DNA from: Candidatus Babeliales bacterium | GTDB lineage: Bacteria; Babelota; Babeliae; Babelales; JACPOV01 | Assembly: GCA_036260945.1 (NCBI GenBank) | Contig: DATALT010000002.1 | Coordinates: forward strand, 496,001 to 560,000 | Reading direction: 5' to 3' | Length of the DNA: 64,000 bases | Shown: in pieces, positions 19,091 through 27,867 of the stretch | How positions within the stretch are numbered: position 1 is the stretch's first letter | Layout of the letters: each line of letters opens with the position of its first letter | Notes under the pieces: generated by a model | The model's database searches: none | What the model was told of the DNA's origin: nothing | Seen by the model: the letters and a program-made list of their open reading frames with translations, nothing else | Position numbers and translations under genes: made by a program

Positions 19091-19612
19091 CTATGAAACA
19101 ATCGTTACTTTTGCCGGACGCAACACTTGATTATTAAGCATATAACCTTTTTGGAGAACCGCCGCAATAGATCCGGATTCTTTTCCATCGGTTGCTTGAA
19201 CGCTCATTACCGCTTCATGAAAATTTGGATTGAATAACGCATTATCGGTAATTTCTTTTACCCCAAATTTTTCAAGTAATTTTTGCAAATTCTTTCTAAT
19301 AAGAGAAAAGCCTTCAAGATGTGCTGCCATAGTTTTATCGGCCATCGCATTATCGCTTAAAGCGCGATCAAAGTTATCGACAATATCAAGCAACGGCACT
19401 AACAAATTTTTTTGCATCCCAAACATCACCGCAGTTTGTTCTTTTTCCAGACGCTTTTTAAAATTTTCAAAATCAGCATTGAGAAGCGCATAGTTACGCT
19501 TGATCTCAGCCAATTGTGCCTCACAAGCCTCTAAAGCTTTATCGCCCGCTTGATTACCCTCTGTAACGCTGTTTTCATCTTGCGCTTGATGATTAATAGC
19601 CGAATTATCCAT
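19091..19612 (-). CDS. grpE: nucleotide exchange factor GrpE
   Basis: 173 residues. Acidic, coiled-coil N-terminal half (A-L-L-N-A-D-F-E-N-F-K-K-R), then the compact C-terminal beta domain with F-N-P-N-F-H-E-A-V and V-L-Q-K-G-Y-M-L-N-N-Q-V-L-R-P-A-K-V. GrpE releases ADP from DnaK. A good promoter lies upstream and an AAAGG ribosome binding site 7 bases before the ATG. No CIRCE operator is visible. Confidence 0.96.
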   Translation of the reverse strand: MDNSAINHQAQDENSVTEGNQAGDKALEACEAQLAEIKRNYALLNADFENFKKRLEKEQTAVMFGMQKNLLVPLLDIVDNFDRALSDNAMADKTMAAHLEGFSLIRKNLQKLLEKFGVKEITDNALFNPNFHEAVMSVQATDGKESGSIAAVLQKGYMLNNQVLRPAKVTIVS

Positions 19613-19650
19613 AGATATACCTTTTGCAATTTTTTTGTGTCTTTCTCGTT

Positions 19651-19678
19651 AGTATAGCATATGATGAATACGTGACAA
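19651..19678 (-). promoter_or_regulatory. grpE promoter
   Basis: Read on the minus strand: TTGTCA (19678-19673), a 16-base spacer and TATACT (19656-19651). Transcription would start near 19644, giving a leader of about 30 bases before the grpE ATG. This is the best sigma70-like match seen near a gene start in the window and would also serve the J-domain gene downstream. Confidence 0.55.
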
Positions 19679-19809
19679 CTCTGCCTTTTTAGTATATCTA
19701 TAATACGCAGCCGTTTGACCAGAAAAAAATTACTTTGGCTTGAAAGAGTTTTTGGTTTGGTACATAGCGAATAAAATTGCCAATCAGGCAGCATTAAGGA
19801 TATAAACAG

Positions 19810-21087
19810 ATGAAGGCTAACATTGGTTGCCTGCTTGCACTATTTTTACTTTTTTGCTCACACGCAACGCTCCCTATTGATAACCCACATTTTTATCGCG
19901 CTCTCAGATTTTGGGATGAGCCCCGTTTTGAACGAAATAAATTGAGTTCATGGCAACTCAATAGCGGATTTGCGCGCACCAGCCACTCGCGCGATGACAG
20001 CGGAAAAATCGGCCCCCTTTTTGATATTATTGGTCCGCAAAATATGCAGCTTATCGGCTTAGGTGTGCCAAATCTTGATCCAGCAAATCCGATTGATCAA
20101 ATTTTAATAGCATTAGCTGAGCTCCCGCAAAATGGTACGTTTGGAAAGCTATCATTTACCGGAAACTTTGCACTCTTTGAATGCATTGGAGAATATTATC
20201 AAAATTTGAAAAACGGTTTTTTTCTTCAATTTCATATGCCGCTCATTCGCTCGCTGACCATTTCCAATATTCATTTCGAGGACCTATCACCAAGAGATGA
20301 TACCTTTCCAAATATAACGACTCCCGAGTGGCAAGCATTTCTTGGCGATTTGGGGCCAATTTTTAATCGTTACGGCGTCCGATTCAAACCAACATCCCAC
20401 AGAACCGGCATTGGTGATTTTTCGTTTCTTGCAGGCTGGGCCGGCACGTATCAAGATACTTGTATTTTAGATTTTCTTGATGCGAGTGCAAAAATCGGGG
20501 TCCTTTTTCCTACCGCCCAAACAACAAACATCGATCAACCGTTTGATCTGCCACTCGGTTATAATGGGCACTATGGATTACCATTAAAATTCGATTGTGC
20601 AATTGGTTTTTTTGATTGGGTGACCATCGGCTTTCATAGCGGGGCATTGTTTCTTTTTAAAAAAGATCGAACGATACGGCTCAAAACTGCTGAGCAACAA
20701 AATGGGTTCATCCTCCTTGCTCAAAACAAAGTGCAAATAGATCCAGGAACTATTTGGGAATTAGGCACGTATTTTAAAGCGGATCATTTTGTGCGTGGCT
20801 TATCACTTTTGGCTGGGTATTCATTTACTAAGCGCGATGCAGATTCGCTTGAGCTTAAAACGGGCGGGAGCTATTTTAATGAACTCGTCATCAACTCAGA
20901 TGAACGATTGCGCGGATGGAACATGCATACCGTTCATGCAATGATAGAGTACGATTGCGCCGATACTCTAAGAGATGTTGGCCCACGTATCGGTTTCTGG
21001 TTTGATATTATTGCTGGTGGCAGACGCATTTTTAACGCACATCTTTATGATTTAATGATCGGCCTTGATTGCGCGTGGGTATACTAA
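19810..21087 (+). CDS. outer-membrane beta-barrel-type protein
   Basis: 425 residues with a cleavable signal peptide (residues 1-21, cut near H-A-T). The mature protein alternates short hydrophobic stretches with polar turns rich in Gly, Asn, Asp and aromatic residues (for example W-V-T-I-G-F-H-S-G, L-L-A-G-Y-S-F-T-K), and ends in an amphipathic strand D-C-A-W-V-Y, as expected for a beta-barrel. Probably a porin- or transporter-like outer-membrane protein. No known family is recognised. The structured element at 21091-21130 follows its stop codon. Confidence 0.55.
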   Translation: MKANIGCLLALFLLFCSHATLPIDNPHFYRALRFWDEPRFERNKLSSWQLNSGFARTSHSRDDSGKIGPLFDIIGPQNMQLIGLGVPNLDPANPIDQILIALAELPQNGTFGKLSFTGNFALFECIGEYYQNLKNGFFLQFHMPLIRSLTISNIHFEDLSPRDDTFPNITTPEWQAFLGDLGPIFNRYGVRFKPTSHRTGIGDFSFLAGWAGTYQDTCILDFLDASAKIGVLFPTAQTTNIDQPFDLPLGYNGHYGLPLKFDCAIGFFDWVTIGFHSGALFLFKKDRTIRLKTAEQQNGFILLAQNKVQIDPGTIWELGTYFKADHFVRGLSLLAGYSFTKRDADSLELKTGGSYFNELVINSDERLRGWNMHTVHAMIEYDCADTLRDVGPRIGFWFDIIAGGRRIFNAHLYDLMIGLDCAWVY

Positions 21088-21090
21088 AAC

Positions 21091-21130
21091 ATCCCCACTT
21101 GATGACAAAGTCATGCCGTGGGGCCCCAAA
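21091..21130 (+). repeat. 3' hairpin element, copy A
   Basis: Starts 3 bases after the stop of the gene at 19810. Outer stem CCCCAC (21093-21098) with GTGGGG (21118-21123), inner stem ATGAC/GTCAT around AAA, then GGGGCCCCA. A second copy lies just after the ssb stop in the same orientation relative to its gene, with a different inner stem sequence that still pairs. There is no T-run, so it is not a classical terminator. Confidence 0.55.
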
Positions 21131-21284
21131 TTTAATCCCCCGCTCGGACGAAACGTAGCCGCGAGGACCCCAAATTTCATCCGAAAAAGCATGGCTTTAT
21201 TTGCGAAATAATTAAAATCATCAGAAACATAAGGTTTTTTTCGTACTAAGACCCGGCATAGCTTTAGCGTAGACGGGTATCAAA

Positions 21285-21764
21285 CTACTCAAGCAGTGCA
21301 ATTTCATCGCGTGATTCGCGCAAATATTCAAGATCTAGGCGCATTTCTTCAAATCGTTGACTAAAAATAGAAACATCTTCTCCTGTGCTCTCTTTAATTT
21401 TTTGGCATACGAGGCGATATTTATTTGCAAGTACGGTAACCATCCGCATTAAATAAATAGTGTCTTCTGGCAAAAAGGAAGCCGATTCAGGGCAATTAAA
21501 AACCATGCGCTTCACTTCATGCATCAACTGCTCAAGGTTCTTCTTCAAAAGGGGAATTTTTTCCGCCAACTGTTCAAACGGTTCATGTGTTAAATAAAGA
21601 TCAAGATCGCTCCACACACTTTTGCAGATCGCTTCAATATGATAAAATTGGCTGTAGGGATAAAGATATTCGGTTGAAACCGCCACCATATCGGTTAATG
21701 GGTGCTCTGTAGCTCTCATGTGAAAAAAAAGAAGAAAAAGTACCATCGATTTCAGATGTTTCAT
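21285..21764 (-). CDS. small exported helical protein, unknown
   Basis: 159 residues from the ATG at 21764, which has GGAG at proper spacing; the frame extends 17 codons further upstream but that part looks non-coding. Signal peptide (M-V-L-F-L-L-F-F-H-M-R-A). The mature part is predicted to be mostly helix with many Glu and Leu residues. No family recognised. First of a run of small exported proteins on this strand (21.3-23.5 kb). Confidence 0.55.
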   Translation of the reverse strand: MKHLKSMVLFLLFFHMRATEHPLTDMVAVSTEYLYPYSQFYHIEAICKSVWSDLDLYLTHEPFEQLAEKIPLLKKNLEQLMHEVKRMVFNCPESASFLPEDTIYLMRMVTVLANKYRLVCQKIKESTGEDVSIFSQRFEEMRLDLEYLRESRDEIALLE

Positions 21765-21902
21765 GTTCAGACTCCACTTAACCTCAAATGTTGCCTCATC
21801 ATCTCCAGAATGCATTATTTATTTTCTAATTGTCAATTAAAAATAAATAGAAGCTCCTAAATGAGCGGCTTTTACACAAAAAAGAGCGGTTGAACGATTT
21901 AG

Positions 21903-22502
21903 TTATGGAGTCAAGGCAATAAGAAGCCGCGAAGAGAACGATCTCAGCTCTTTATACGCTATAAAACAACACCCAATAAAAACAGCAGTTTTAACGTAGC
22001 CAGAAACTACATAATAGGGCGCTGAGAATTCATTTTTATAGAGATTCGCAAGATCGGGGAGGGAACGATTCGCTCTATGGAGGGCTTTCAAATCCCTGTT
22101 AAAAGGAGGTGTGCAACCGACGAATTTGGGAAATCCCAATAAGCGATGCCCTAGATGTTCCATGTGGGCTGCATCATTTCTCTGAGAGTTAGCCGACACT
22201 TCCAAAAACTGATCTTGAACTCGGTGGTAAAGCAAATTGGGTTCTAAAATATAAGTCGTGTGAATTTGCTTTGAACTTTGTTTGTATACTTTCCGTAGCC
22301 GATAAATTTGTATATCACTGCCAATAATTAAATTGCCCTGAGAAAGCCACATAAGATAATCAGCCGTTTTTTGAATCTGAGCTGGTTCTTGCGAAGTAAA
22401 ATCTTGCCAGGCAACGATAATTGAAGAGTTATCGTCCATGCAACGCATATCGTTGTACGGCGTTAAAGCAATTATAGTTAAAAAAATAAGGCCATTTTTC
22501 AT
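21903..22502 (-). CDS. exported protein with C-terminal membrane helix, unknown
   Basis: 199 residues. Short signal peptide (residues 1-19), a soluble region with several histidines, then a hydrophobic segment at about residues 167-183 (V-K-T-A-V-F-I-G-C-C-F-I-A-Y). This signal plus C-terminal anchor layout recurs in the next gene upstream and in the RING-like protein at 36694. It starts 3 bases after the stop of the 22506 gene, so the genes are probably co-transcribed. Not recognised. Confidence 0.55.
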   Translation of the reverse strand: MKNGLIFLTIIALTPYNDMRCMDDNSSIIVAWQDFTSQEPAQIQKTADYLMWLSQGNLIIGSDIQIYRLRKVYKQSSKQIHTTYILEPNLLYHRVQDQFLEVSANSQRNDAAHMEHLGHRLLGFPKFVGCTPPFNRDLKALHRANRSLPDLANLYKNEFSAPYYVVSGYVKTAVFIGCCFIAYKELRSFSSRLLIALTP

Positions 22503-22505
22503 AAA

Positions 22506-23012
22506 TTATTTCAAATTACCCAAAGTAACCATTGCTCCACCGATAATGCCGACCACTAAACTACAAAATGCTACCGTATTTGGCACGCTTGCGCACTTTT
22601 TTACTTGCAAATGGAACGGTTTATTATCATCATCGCTACTGGGCGCAACAGAACAAGTGTAAATATCATCAATGAAACATCCATTGATGCGGACATCACA
22701 ATGCCATGTATTTTTTCTGCACTGAATATTACTTATGCTTCCATTTTTTTCTAATCCGAAAACATTTAATAATCTATCGTGTTCATCAGCCTCAGATTTA
22801 GATCGCGCCAACGCCCGCGCTATTTCATAAAAGCTGGTGAATTCTTTATCGAAGCTTATTTCTTTTGGATCTGGCGTATATTTACGTACGCTCGCCAATT
22901 GTTTATCGAAATCATCGGCCCACGTCACACTTTTAGGTGTTTTTGCCATAGGAAAAATCGCCTGTGGAGTTGACACTATCAATAAGATAAAAACTTTGGT
23001 GCAACTTTTCAT
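22506..23012 (-). CDS. exported paralogue pair member, C-terminal anchor
   Basis: 168 residues from the ATG at 23012, which lies one base after the stop of the upstream gene. Signal peptide (V-F-I-L-L-I-V-S-T), then K-S-V-T-W-A-D-D-F, a middle region with L-N-V-F-G-L, and a C-terminal transmembrane helix (A-F-C-S-L-V-V-G-I-I-G-G-A). The K-x-V-x-W segment, the R-x-Y-x-P-x-P segment and the L-x-x-F-G region align with the product of the gene at 23014, so the two are diverged paralogues, only this one having the C-terminal anchor. Confidence 0.55.
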   Translation of the reverse strand: MKSCTKVFILLIVSTPQAIFPMAKTPKSVTWADDFDKQLASVRKYTPDPKEISFDKEFTSFYEIARALARSKSEADEHDRLLNVFGLEKNGSISNIQCRKNTWHCDVRINGCFIDDIYTCSVAPSSDDDNKPFHLQVKKCASVPNTVAFCSLVVGIIGGAMVTLGNLK

Positions 23013-23013
23013 A

Positions 23014-23454
23014 TCAGTTCTCAATATTTTCATCTTTTTTGCGTTTTTTTCCATCAGAGCTAGTCGGAGCGTGATCTATAGGACGCTTTAACGAAATAGT
23101 TTTCACGGTTTTGCCATCTTTAGTTATGGTAAACGTAATTTTTTTGCCAGTTGCTCTCAGATTGCCAATCCTATGTGTAAAATCAAATCCAAATAGCTTA
23201 AGAAAGAGCTCTTTCTCTTTCTTTTTATTGAGCATCACGCCAGGAACAAGAGTAAAAACTGTGGAAAATTGTTCATCGGTTGTCGATGAATTGAATTCTT
23301 CCGCAGGAGTCGGCAAATAGCGTTCGAAAAATCTTATCTGGGCTAATTCTTTCGGCCAAGAAACACGCTTCTGTTTTTTTTGATCTGTTTGCTCCATTGC
23401 AACTATCTGAAGTGGGATCAGTGCCCCTACTAATAATGCTTTACTTAGATTCAT
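23014..23454 (-). CDS. exported paralogue pair member, unknown
   Basis: 146 residues from the ATG at 23454, with AGGAAAC before it. Signal peptide, then K-R-V-S-W-P-K-E-L, R-Y-L-P-T-P, L-K-L-F-G-F-D and a lysine-rich C-terminus. Paralogue of the gene at 22506. Function unknown; the family seems private to this lineage. Confidence 0.55.
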   Translation of the reverse strand: MNLSKALLVGALIPLQIVAMEQTDQKKQKRVSWPKELAQIRFFERYLPTPAEEFNSSTTDEQFSTVFTLVPGVMLNKKKEKELFLKLFGFDFTHRIGNLRATGKKITFTITKDGKTVKTISLKRPIDHAPTSSDGKKRKKDENIEN

Positions 23455-23512
23455 TGTCTTGTTTCCTATCAAGATGCATAAATGCAATGAATAGTATAGC
23501 GTAAGAAAATAA

Positions 23513-23538
23513 AAAAGGTGGCTTTAACGCCACCTTTT
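23513..23538 (-). terminator. terminator downstream of ssb
   Basis: Perfect stem AAAAGGTGGC / GCCACCTTTT with a 6-base loop. On the minus strand it is followed by a T6 tract, so it should end transcripts coming from ssb and insulate the exported-protein genes at 23.4 kb. Confidence 0.75.
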
Positions 23539-23590
23539 AAAATAAAATTCTAATTATTATTCGTTATTTGGCTGAAACCAATTTATAATG

Positions 23591-23627
23591 GGGCCCCGGC
23601 GACATGATCACAGATCATGAGTGGGGA
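23591..23627 (-). repeat. 3' hairpin element, copy B
   Basis: Begins right after the ssb stop. In ssb sense it reads ATCCCCACT, then an inner perfect stem CATGATC / GATCATG, then CCGGGGCCCCA. The outer parts match copy A at 21091 nearly exactly while the inner stem differs but still pairs. Confidence 0.55.
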
Positions 23628-23628
23628 T

Positions 23629-24162
23629 TTAAAATGGCAAGTCGTCTTGAAATGGCGGCTCATCTTTGAACTCTAGTTCGCCACTTTTTCCCGCCGGTTT
23701 CTTTTTTGCTGCTGCTGGCATTTCATCATAATCAACATCGATTTCTGCCGTTGCGGCCGCTTGCACGCTATCGTTACCGCGTGATGCTGGGCGCATTGAG
23801 CGTTCGCCAGTTTCCGCATCAGCGCCACCGCCGTTGCCCAGGAATACAACGCGATCTGCAACGATCGAGTATTTATTGCGCTTTTGGCCTTCTGGAGATT
23901 CCCACGTATCAAATTTCAAACGGCCTTCAACAAGCACTGCGCGCCCCTTTGCTAAAAATTGACGGCAGCTTTCTGCTTGCGCACCAAAAACATCTGCATC
24001 AATAAAGCACACTTCTTGCACCATCTGCCCAGATTGTTTATTGCGATACTGGCGATTTGAAGCTAAGCCTAATTGGCACACCGCTTGACCGGATGCTAAT
24101 TGTTTAAATTCAGGATCACGAGTCAAATTACCCATAATAATAATACGATTATAGCCAGCCAC
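23629..24162 (-). CDS. ssb: single-stranded DNA-binding protein
   Basis: 177 residues. OB-fold start (Y-N-R-I-I-I-M-G-N-L-T-R-D-P-E), the conserved F-G-x-x-A-E segment, V-E-G-R-L-K-F-D-T-W, a flexible Ala-rich linker and the acidic tail D-D-L-P-F that recruits partner proteins. Normal length. It binds single-stranded DNA during replication and repair, and with DprA in transformation. Confidence 0.96.
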   Translation of the reverse strand: MAGYNRIIIMGNLTRDPEFKQLASGQAVCQLGLASNRQYRNKQSGQMVQEVCFIDADVFGAQAESCRQFLAKGRAVLVEGRLKFDTWESPEGQKRNKYSIVADRVVFLGNGGGADAETGERSMRPASRGNDSVQAAATAEIDVDYDEMPAAAKKKPAGKSGELEFKDEPPFQDDLPF

Positions 24163-24246
24163 GAGATGTCCTTTCCAAACGGGAAAAATTTATTATTTTT
24201 ATTTTGATAATAACAGAAAAAAAAAATTACTTAAGACAAGGGATCT

Positions 24247-24525
24247 TTATATACATTGCTTTTTTAATTGATCCCGTTTTTTTTGCAGATCTTCTTTAGT
24301 GGGATTTGCAAAGAGGCGTTCCCCATCAATTAAATCTTGCAACTCTTGCATAAAGGTTTGATTTAAGCGTGCACACGCAAGAATGGTATCGTTATTTTGT
24401 TTAATTAATTCTCCATACAGTTGCCCGATCTCATCCTTGAGAGCGCCAACACGTTCTTTCTTTGGCGCGGGAGAATTACTCACTAAAATACACAAAGCAA
24501 AAACTGGAATAATTAATCGATGCAT
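24247..24525 (-). CDS. small exported protein, unknown
   Basis: 92 residues: signal peptide (I-I-P-V-F-A-L-C-I-L-V-S), then a helical Lys/Glu/Gln-rich domain. A cysteine at residue 12 could be read as a lipobox only with difficulty. It overlaps the end of pgsA by 13 bases, which supports expression from the pgsA transcript. Confidence 0.45.
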   Translation of the reverse strand: MHRLIIPVFALCILVSNSPAPKKERVGALKDEIGQLYGELIKQNNDTILACARLNQTFMQELQDLIDGERLFANPTKEDLQKKRDQLKKQCI

Positions 24526-25094
24526 GCCGACCTCCTTAACTTCATCGCTTGAACTGCGTACGAAAAAAGAGCTGCTACAGAAAAAAATGCGGTAATGAAC
24601 ACCAGCATAATGCTGCTTTGAAAAAAACTCTTTTTCATTAAATCACCGATGAGAACCACCATAAGAATGGTTTGGATTCCCATAGCCAACTTTCCCCAAA
24701 CATCCGCTTTAATCGTCGCTCCGTTTGTAAAAAACAAGTAAGCCGCACCGCAAATGAGCGTACATTCTTTTATAACGTACAGCATAAAGAACCAAACCGG
24801 GAGCTGCTGCGTATAAAACGTAAAAAAAACAACAAGCGCTCCGATTAACAGTTTATCTGCTAGCGGATCAAGCAGCGCTCCAATGATTGTTTGCTGTTTA
24901 AGAAATCGAGCAAGCATACCATCAAGCACATCGCTGATCGCGGCGCATATAAAAAAAATAAATGCACGTAAATACGATTGATCATGCAACGCATAAACAA
25001 TAAAAGGAATGAGTGCAATGCGAAAAAGCGTAATCAATGTCGGCAAGGTACACCATGCGTACCAATTGAGGTGTTTTTCGCTTATCAATTTCAT
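24513..25094 (-). CDS. pgsA: CDP-alcohol phosphatidyltransferase (PgsA-like)
   Basis: 193 residues with several membrane helices. The CDP-alcohol phosphotransferase signature is complete: D-G-x-x-A-R, then eight residues, G-x-x-x-D-x-x-x-D (within D-G-M-L-A-R and L-L-D-P-L-A-D-K). PgsA makes phosphatidylglycerol-phosphate in the inner membrane; cardiolipin or phosphatidylserine synthases of the same fold cannot be fully excluded. Its start overlaps the mnmA stop by 4 bases. Confidence 0.85.
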   Translation of the reverse strand: MKLISEKHLNWYAWCTLPTLITLFRIALIPFIVYALHDQSYLRAFIFFICAAISDVLDGMLARFLKQQTIIGALLDPLADKLLIGALVVFFTFYTQQLPVWFFMLYVIKECTLICGAAYLFFTNGATIKADVWGKLAMGIQTILMVVLIGDLMKKSFFQSSIMLVFITAFFSVAALFSYAVQAMKLRRSACID

Positions 25095-26170
25095 AATGCA
25101 TCACCCGATGCATTTTTCGTAATTGTACCACTTCCAATGCATACAGCATCATCATAAAATACAGCAAATTGGCCCGGCGCAATTCCCTGATCGCGCCCTT
25201 CAAGCTGCACAAATGCACTCTTTTTTTCACGATTATAATCGACACACGCTTTATAAATTTGAGCGCCGTGCCGCATTTTTACTAAAAATTCTTTCTGTTC
25301 AGGATCTCTTCCTGAAATCCAATGGCAATCGCCAACATAAAATGAATTTCGTTCTTTTTCCGCGCTGTGATAATTTTTAGAAATAAAGACAATATTTTTT
25401 TCAGGATCTTTATCGGCAACATACCAAGGACCGCCAGCAAGCCCCAATCCCTGCCGTTGGCCTATCGTATAAAACCAAAAGCCCTTATGGGTACCCACTA
25501 TTTTTCCCGTTTCCAATTCAACCAGCGTACCCTCTTTTTCACCAAGATGATGGCGCAGAAAAGCGGCAAAATCAAGCGTTCCCAAAAAGCAAATTCCTTG
25601 GCTATCTTTGCGCGTTTTATTTGGTAAATCGAACTCTTGAGCCAGCGCTCGCACCTCATTTTTTTGCAAATGCCCGATAGGAAAAAGCGCTCGGCCTAAT
25701 TGTTCCTGGCTTAAATGCGAGAGAAAATAGCTTTGATCCTTGATAGGATCTGGTGCCCGGCTGAGAACAAATACCCCGTTTTCTTCGTGTACTTGTGCAT
25801 AATGCCCCGTTGCCACTTTATCAAATGACCCATCAATTTTTGAAAAGAAAGCACCAAACTTTATTCGTTGATTGCATAAAATATCTGGATTTGGAGTATT
25901 TCCCATTTTCACTTGGGAAATCGTATAGGAAACTACTTGCTCCCAATACTCTTTTTGAAGAGAGATTACTTCAAGCGGCACATCAAGCTGCGCACAAACC
26001 GCCTGAACGTACGATAAATCTTCTTCCCATGGGCAATTCCCTAAAAAAGAAAGCTCATCCTCAAGCCAGATTTTTAAGTAAAAAGCGGTCACCTTATGCC
26101 CCTGATCGCGCAACAATTTGAGCGCAACCGAGCTATCAACACCGCCAGATACGAGAACCGCAATATTCAT
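25091..26170 (-). CDS. mnmA: tRNA-specific 2-thiouridylase MnmA
   Basis: 359 residues. P-loop of the PP-loop type S-G-G-V-D-S-S-V near the N-terminus, the catalytic cysteine in N-P-D-I-L-C-N and the second cysteine in G-I-C-F-L-G, then F-Y-T-I-G-Q-R-Q-G-L. It adds sulfur to U34 of tRNA-Lys, -Glu and -Gln. Start at the edge of a gap; ends inside pgsA. Confidence 0.96.
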   Translation of the reverse strand: MNIAVLVSGGVDSSVALKLLRDQGHKVTAFYLKIWLEDELSFLGNCPWEEDLSYVQAVCAQLDVPLEVISLQKEYWEQVVSYTISQVKMGNTPNPDILCNQRIKFGAFFSKIDGSFDKVATGHYAQVHEENGVFVLSRAPDPIKDQSYFLSHLSQEQLGRALFPIGHLQKNEVRALAQEFDLPNKTRKDSQGICFLGTLDFAAFLRHHLGEKEGTLVELETGKIVGTHKGFWFYTIGQRQGLGLAGGPWYVADKDPEKNIVFISKNYHSAEKERNSFYVGDCHWISGRDPEQKEFLVKMRHGAQIYKACVDYNREKKSAFVQLEGRDQGIAPGQFAVFYDDAVCIGSGTITKNASGDAL

Positions 26171-26369
26171 CCAAAAACCCTTACTAAATCAACTACTCTC
26201 CTAGAATAGCGCAAAAACTAAAAAAAATCAGGCCCGGCTTACAGGTTCCGCCCCGTTTACCCTCCAGCTTACCGTTATCGAGCGAATGTATTGATTTATC
26301 CTGGCACACTTTACTAAATTTCGATGGATCGTAAGGGCAAAAAATCTCATTTTAATAAACGGAGGTGTT

Positions 26370-27725
26370 ATGAAAAAATTATATTATATCGTGCAACTTG
26401 TTTTTGTGGGGGCCCAACTGGCAACTATAAGCCGAGCCAGCGAAATTAACGAACAAAAAAAACAACTCATCGCCGAAGCTAAAAGAGCACTATGCGCCGA
26501 TACTGCCTATGAAGTAATTGGCGTAGATAAGGCGGCTGCGGAAAAAACAATTAAAACCACCTCGATTAATTTGCTGCAAAAATTCCATCCAGATACGATT
26601 AATAGACGGTTTCCCGGCGATCAAGAAATAAAAAAAGTAACCGAAGCGGCCTATCAACAAATAAATAACGCGTACGATGCTCTTAAATCAAATCCACCAG
26701 CTCGGTTCAGATCGTTCAAGAGCCTAGGTGCTGCAAACACAAAAAACGCAGAGGGTTTTAAAGAGTTAGGATTTGACACAGATTGCACAGGCAAATCATT
26801 TGACGCAAAAAAACCGGTAAATCCATCAACGCCCCTTTATGAAAAAATAGCCAGTGCCTCGCCCTACGAAATCTATCAACAGTTTAATAACTTGAGCATC
26901 CCAGCATTTGCTGTCGATTCATTCAGTAAATCTGGCATCCAGAAAGAAGATTTTGATAAGTGGGCCAATTACGCGCAAGCAGCTAATGGATACGTCACAT
27001 CGCAAATAAATAAGGGAGCCGCAGCCCAAGGCTATGCTCTTCAAGTTTCGTCGCTGAACGACATTCTTACTTTAGTGAAATACACCGCTCAAAAATTGAA
27101 AGATAAGCAAATCGGGGCGGCAAGAAAACAAGAAACAGAAACTGAATTACGAAAAAAACTACAAGAAGCTTCGCTGATCGAAAAAACAACGTTTGATTCA
27201 ATTGCACGGCAAAATCCAGCACCTGCCGACTGGATTGCAAAAGCCGATAGTTCGAAACTTATGATCCAAACAGATACAAAAGGAAGCATTTCCTACGGCT
27301 CATTCTTTTCTCAATGGGATAAGCTGCACCAAGGAACAAAAGGCCGCGTATTTACCGATAGCGATTTTATAAACTTCTTAAAGCAAAATGGGATCACGAG
27401 CAAATATAAGATTGCAGATGTTGCCGATACGCTGGATCAAGTTATTTATCGCTTGCAAAAAGATAACGAAAAATTGAGCAAAGAGATCGAAACAAGCTGG
27501 TTTGGCAACGATGGCAGAAAAAAGAAAATTGAAAGTAACTTAGCCTTTATTAACACGGCGCAAGCGATTATTAAACGAGTTCGCGACATCTATCCAAGCG
27601 CTTCATCGCTCCAAATGGCGCAAATCTCTACAACAAAAGACAAAGTGGGCACCATTCTTTATGCACAAGCAAGTATTTATCAAATTGCTCTCAATAAATT
27701 GATGAAAGAAGTGCAAGCGTTATAA
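26370..27725 (+). CDS. exported protein with N-terminal J-domain
   Basis: 451 residues. Signal peptide (residues 1-23, ending S-R-A-S). Immediately after it lies a J-domain-like region at about residues 43-105: Y-E-V-I-G-V, a basic helix, K-F-H-P-D-T (HPD at 73-75), then I-N-N-A-Y-D-A-L. The remaining 340 residues are helical, Lys/Gln/Ala-rich and not recognised. GGAGGTG precedes the ATG. It is the second exported J-domain protein of the window, but the J segment sits at the opposite end from the one in the 17595 gene, so the two are not simple paralogues. Confidence 0.7.
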   Translation: MKKLYYIVQLVFVGAQLATISRASEINEQKKQLIAEAKRALCADTAYEVIGVDKAAAEKTIKTTSINLLQKFHPDTINRRFPGDQEIKKVTEAAYQQINNAYDALKSNPPARFRSFKSLGAANTKNAEGFKELGFDTDCTGKSFDAKKPVNPSTPLYEKIASASPYEIYQQFNNLSIPAFAVDSFSKSGIQKEDFDKWANYAQAANGYVTSQINKGAAAQGYALQVSSLNDILTLVKYTAQKLKDKQIGAARKQETETELRKKLQEASLIEKTTFDSIARQNPAPADWIAKADSSKLMIQTDTKGSISYGSFFSQWDKLHQGTKGRVFTDSDFINFLKQNGITSKYKIADVADTLDQVIYRLQKDNEKLSKEIETSWFGNDGRKKKIESNLAFINTAQAIIKRVRDIYPSASSLQMAQISTTKDKVGTILYAQASIYQIALNKLMKEVQAL

Positions 27726-27726
27726 A

Positions 27727-27761
27727 ATATGAAGGGCCGGTTTATCGCCGGCCCTTCATAT
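27727..27761 (+). other. 14-bp perfect hairpin
   Basis: ATATGAAGGGCCGG (27727-27740), a 7-base loop, and its exact complement (27748-27761), directly after the stop of the J-domain gene. No T-run follows, so it may be an mRNA 3'-end stabiliser ahead of the true terminator. Confidence 0.5.
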
Positions 27762-27772
27762 CGATAACAGTT

Positions 27773-27802
27773 AGGGTCAATTTCAATAATTGACCCTTTT
27801 TT
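27773..27802 (+). terminator. Rho-independent terminator
   Basis: Stem AGGGTCAATT / AATTGACCCT with a 5-base loop, ending in a T6 tract. Ends the 26370 transcript before argS. Confidence 0.85.
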
Positions 27803-27867
27803 ATAAATGACAAATTCATTCTCTGGAATTATACTGAAATAAAAAATCATTATTTCAGGTAAGCACA

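Noticed and set aside
19613-19809. CIRCE heat-shock operator upstream of grpE
   Set aside because: No TTAGCACTC-N9-GAGTGCTAA-like inverted repeat is present; only a plain promoter is visible.
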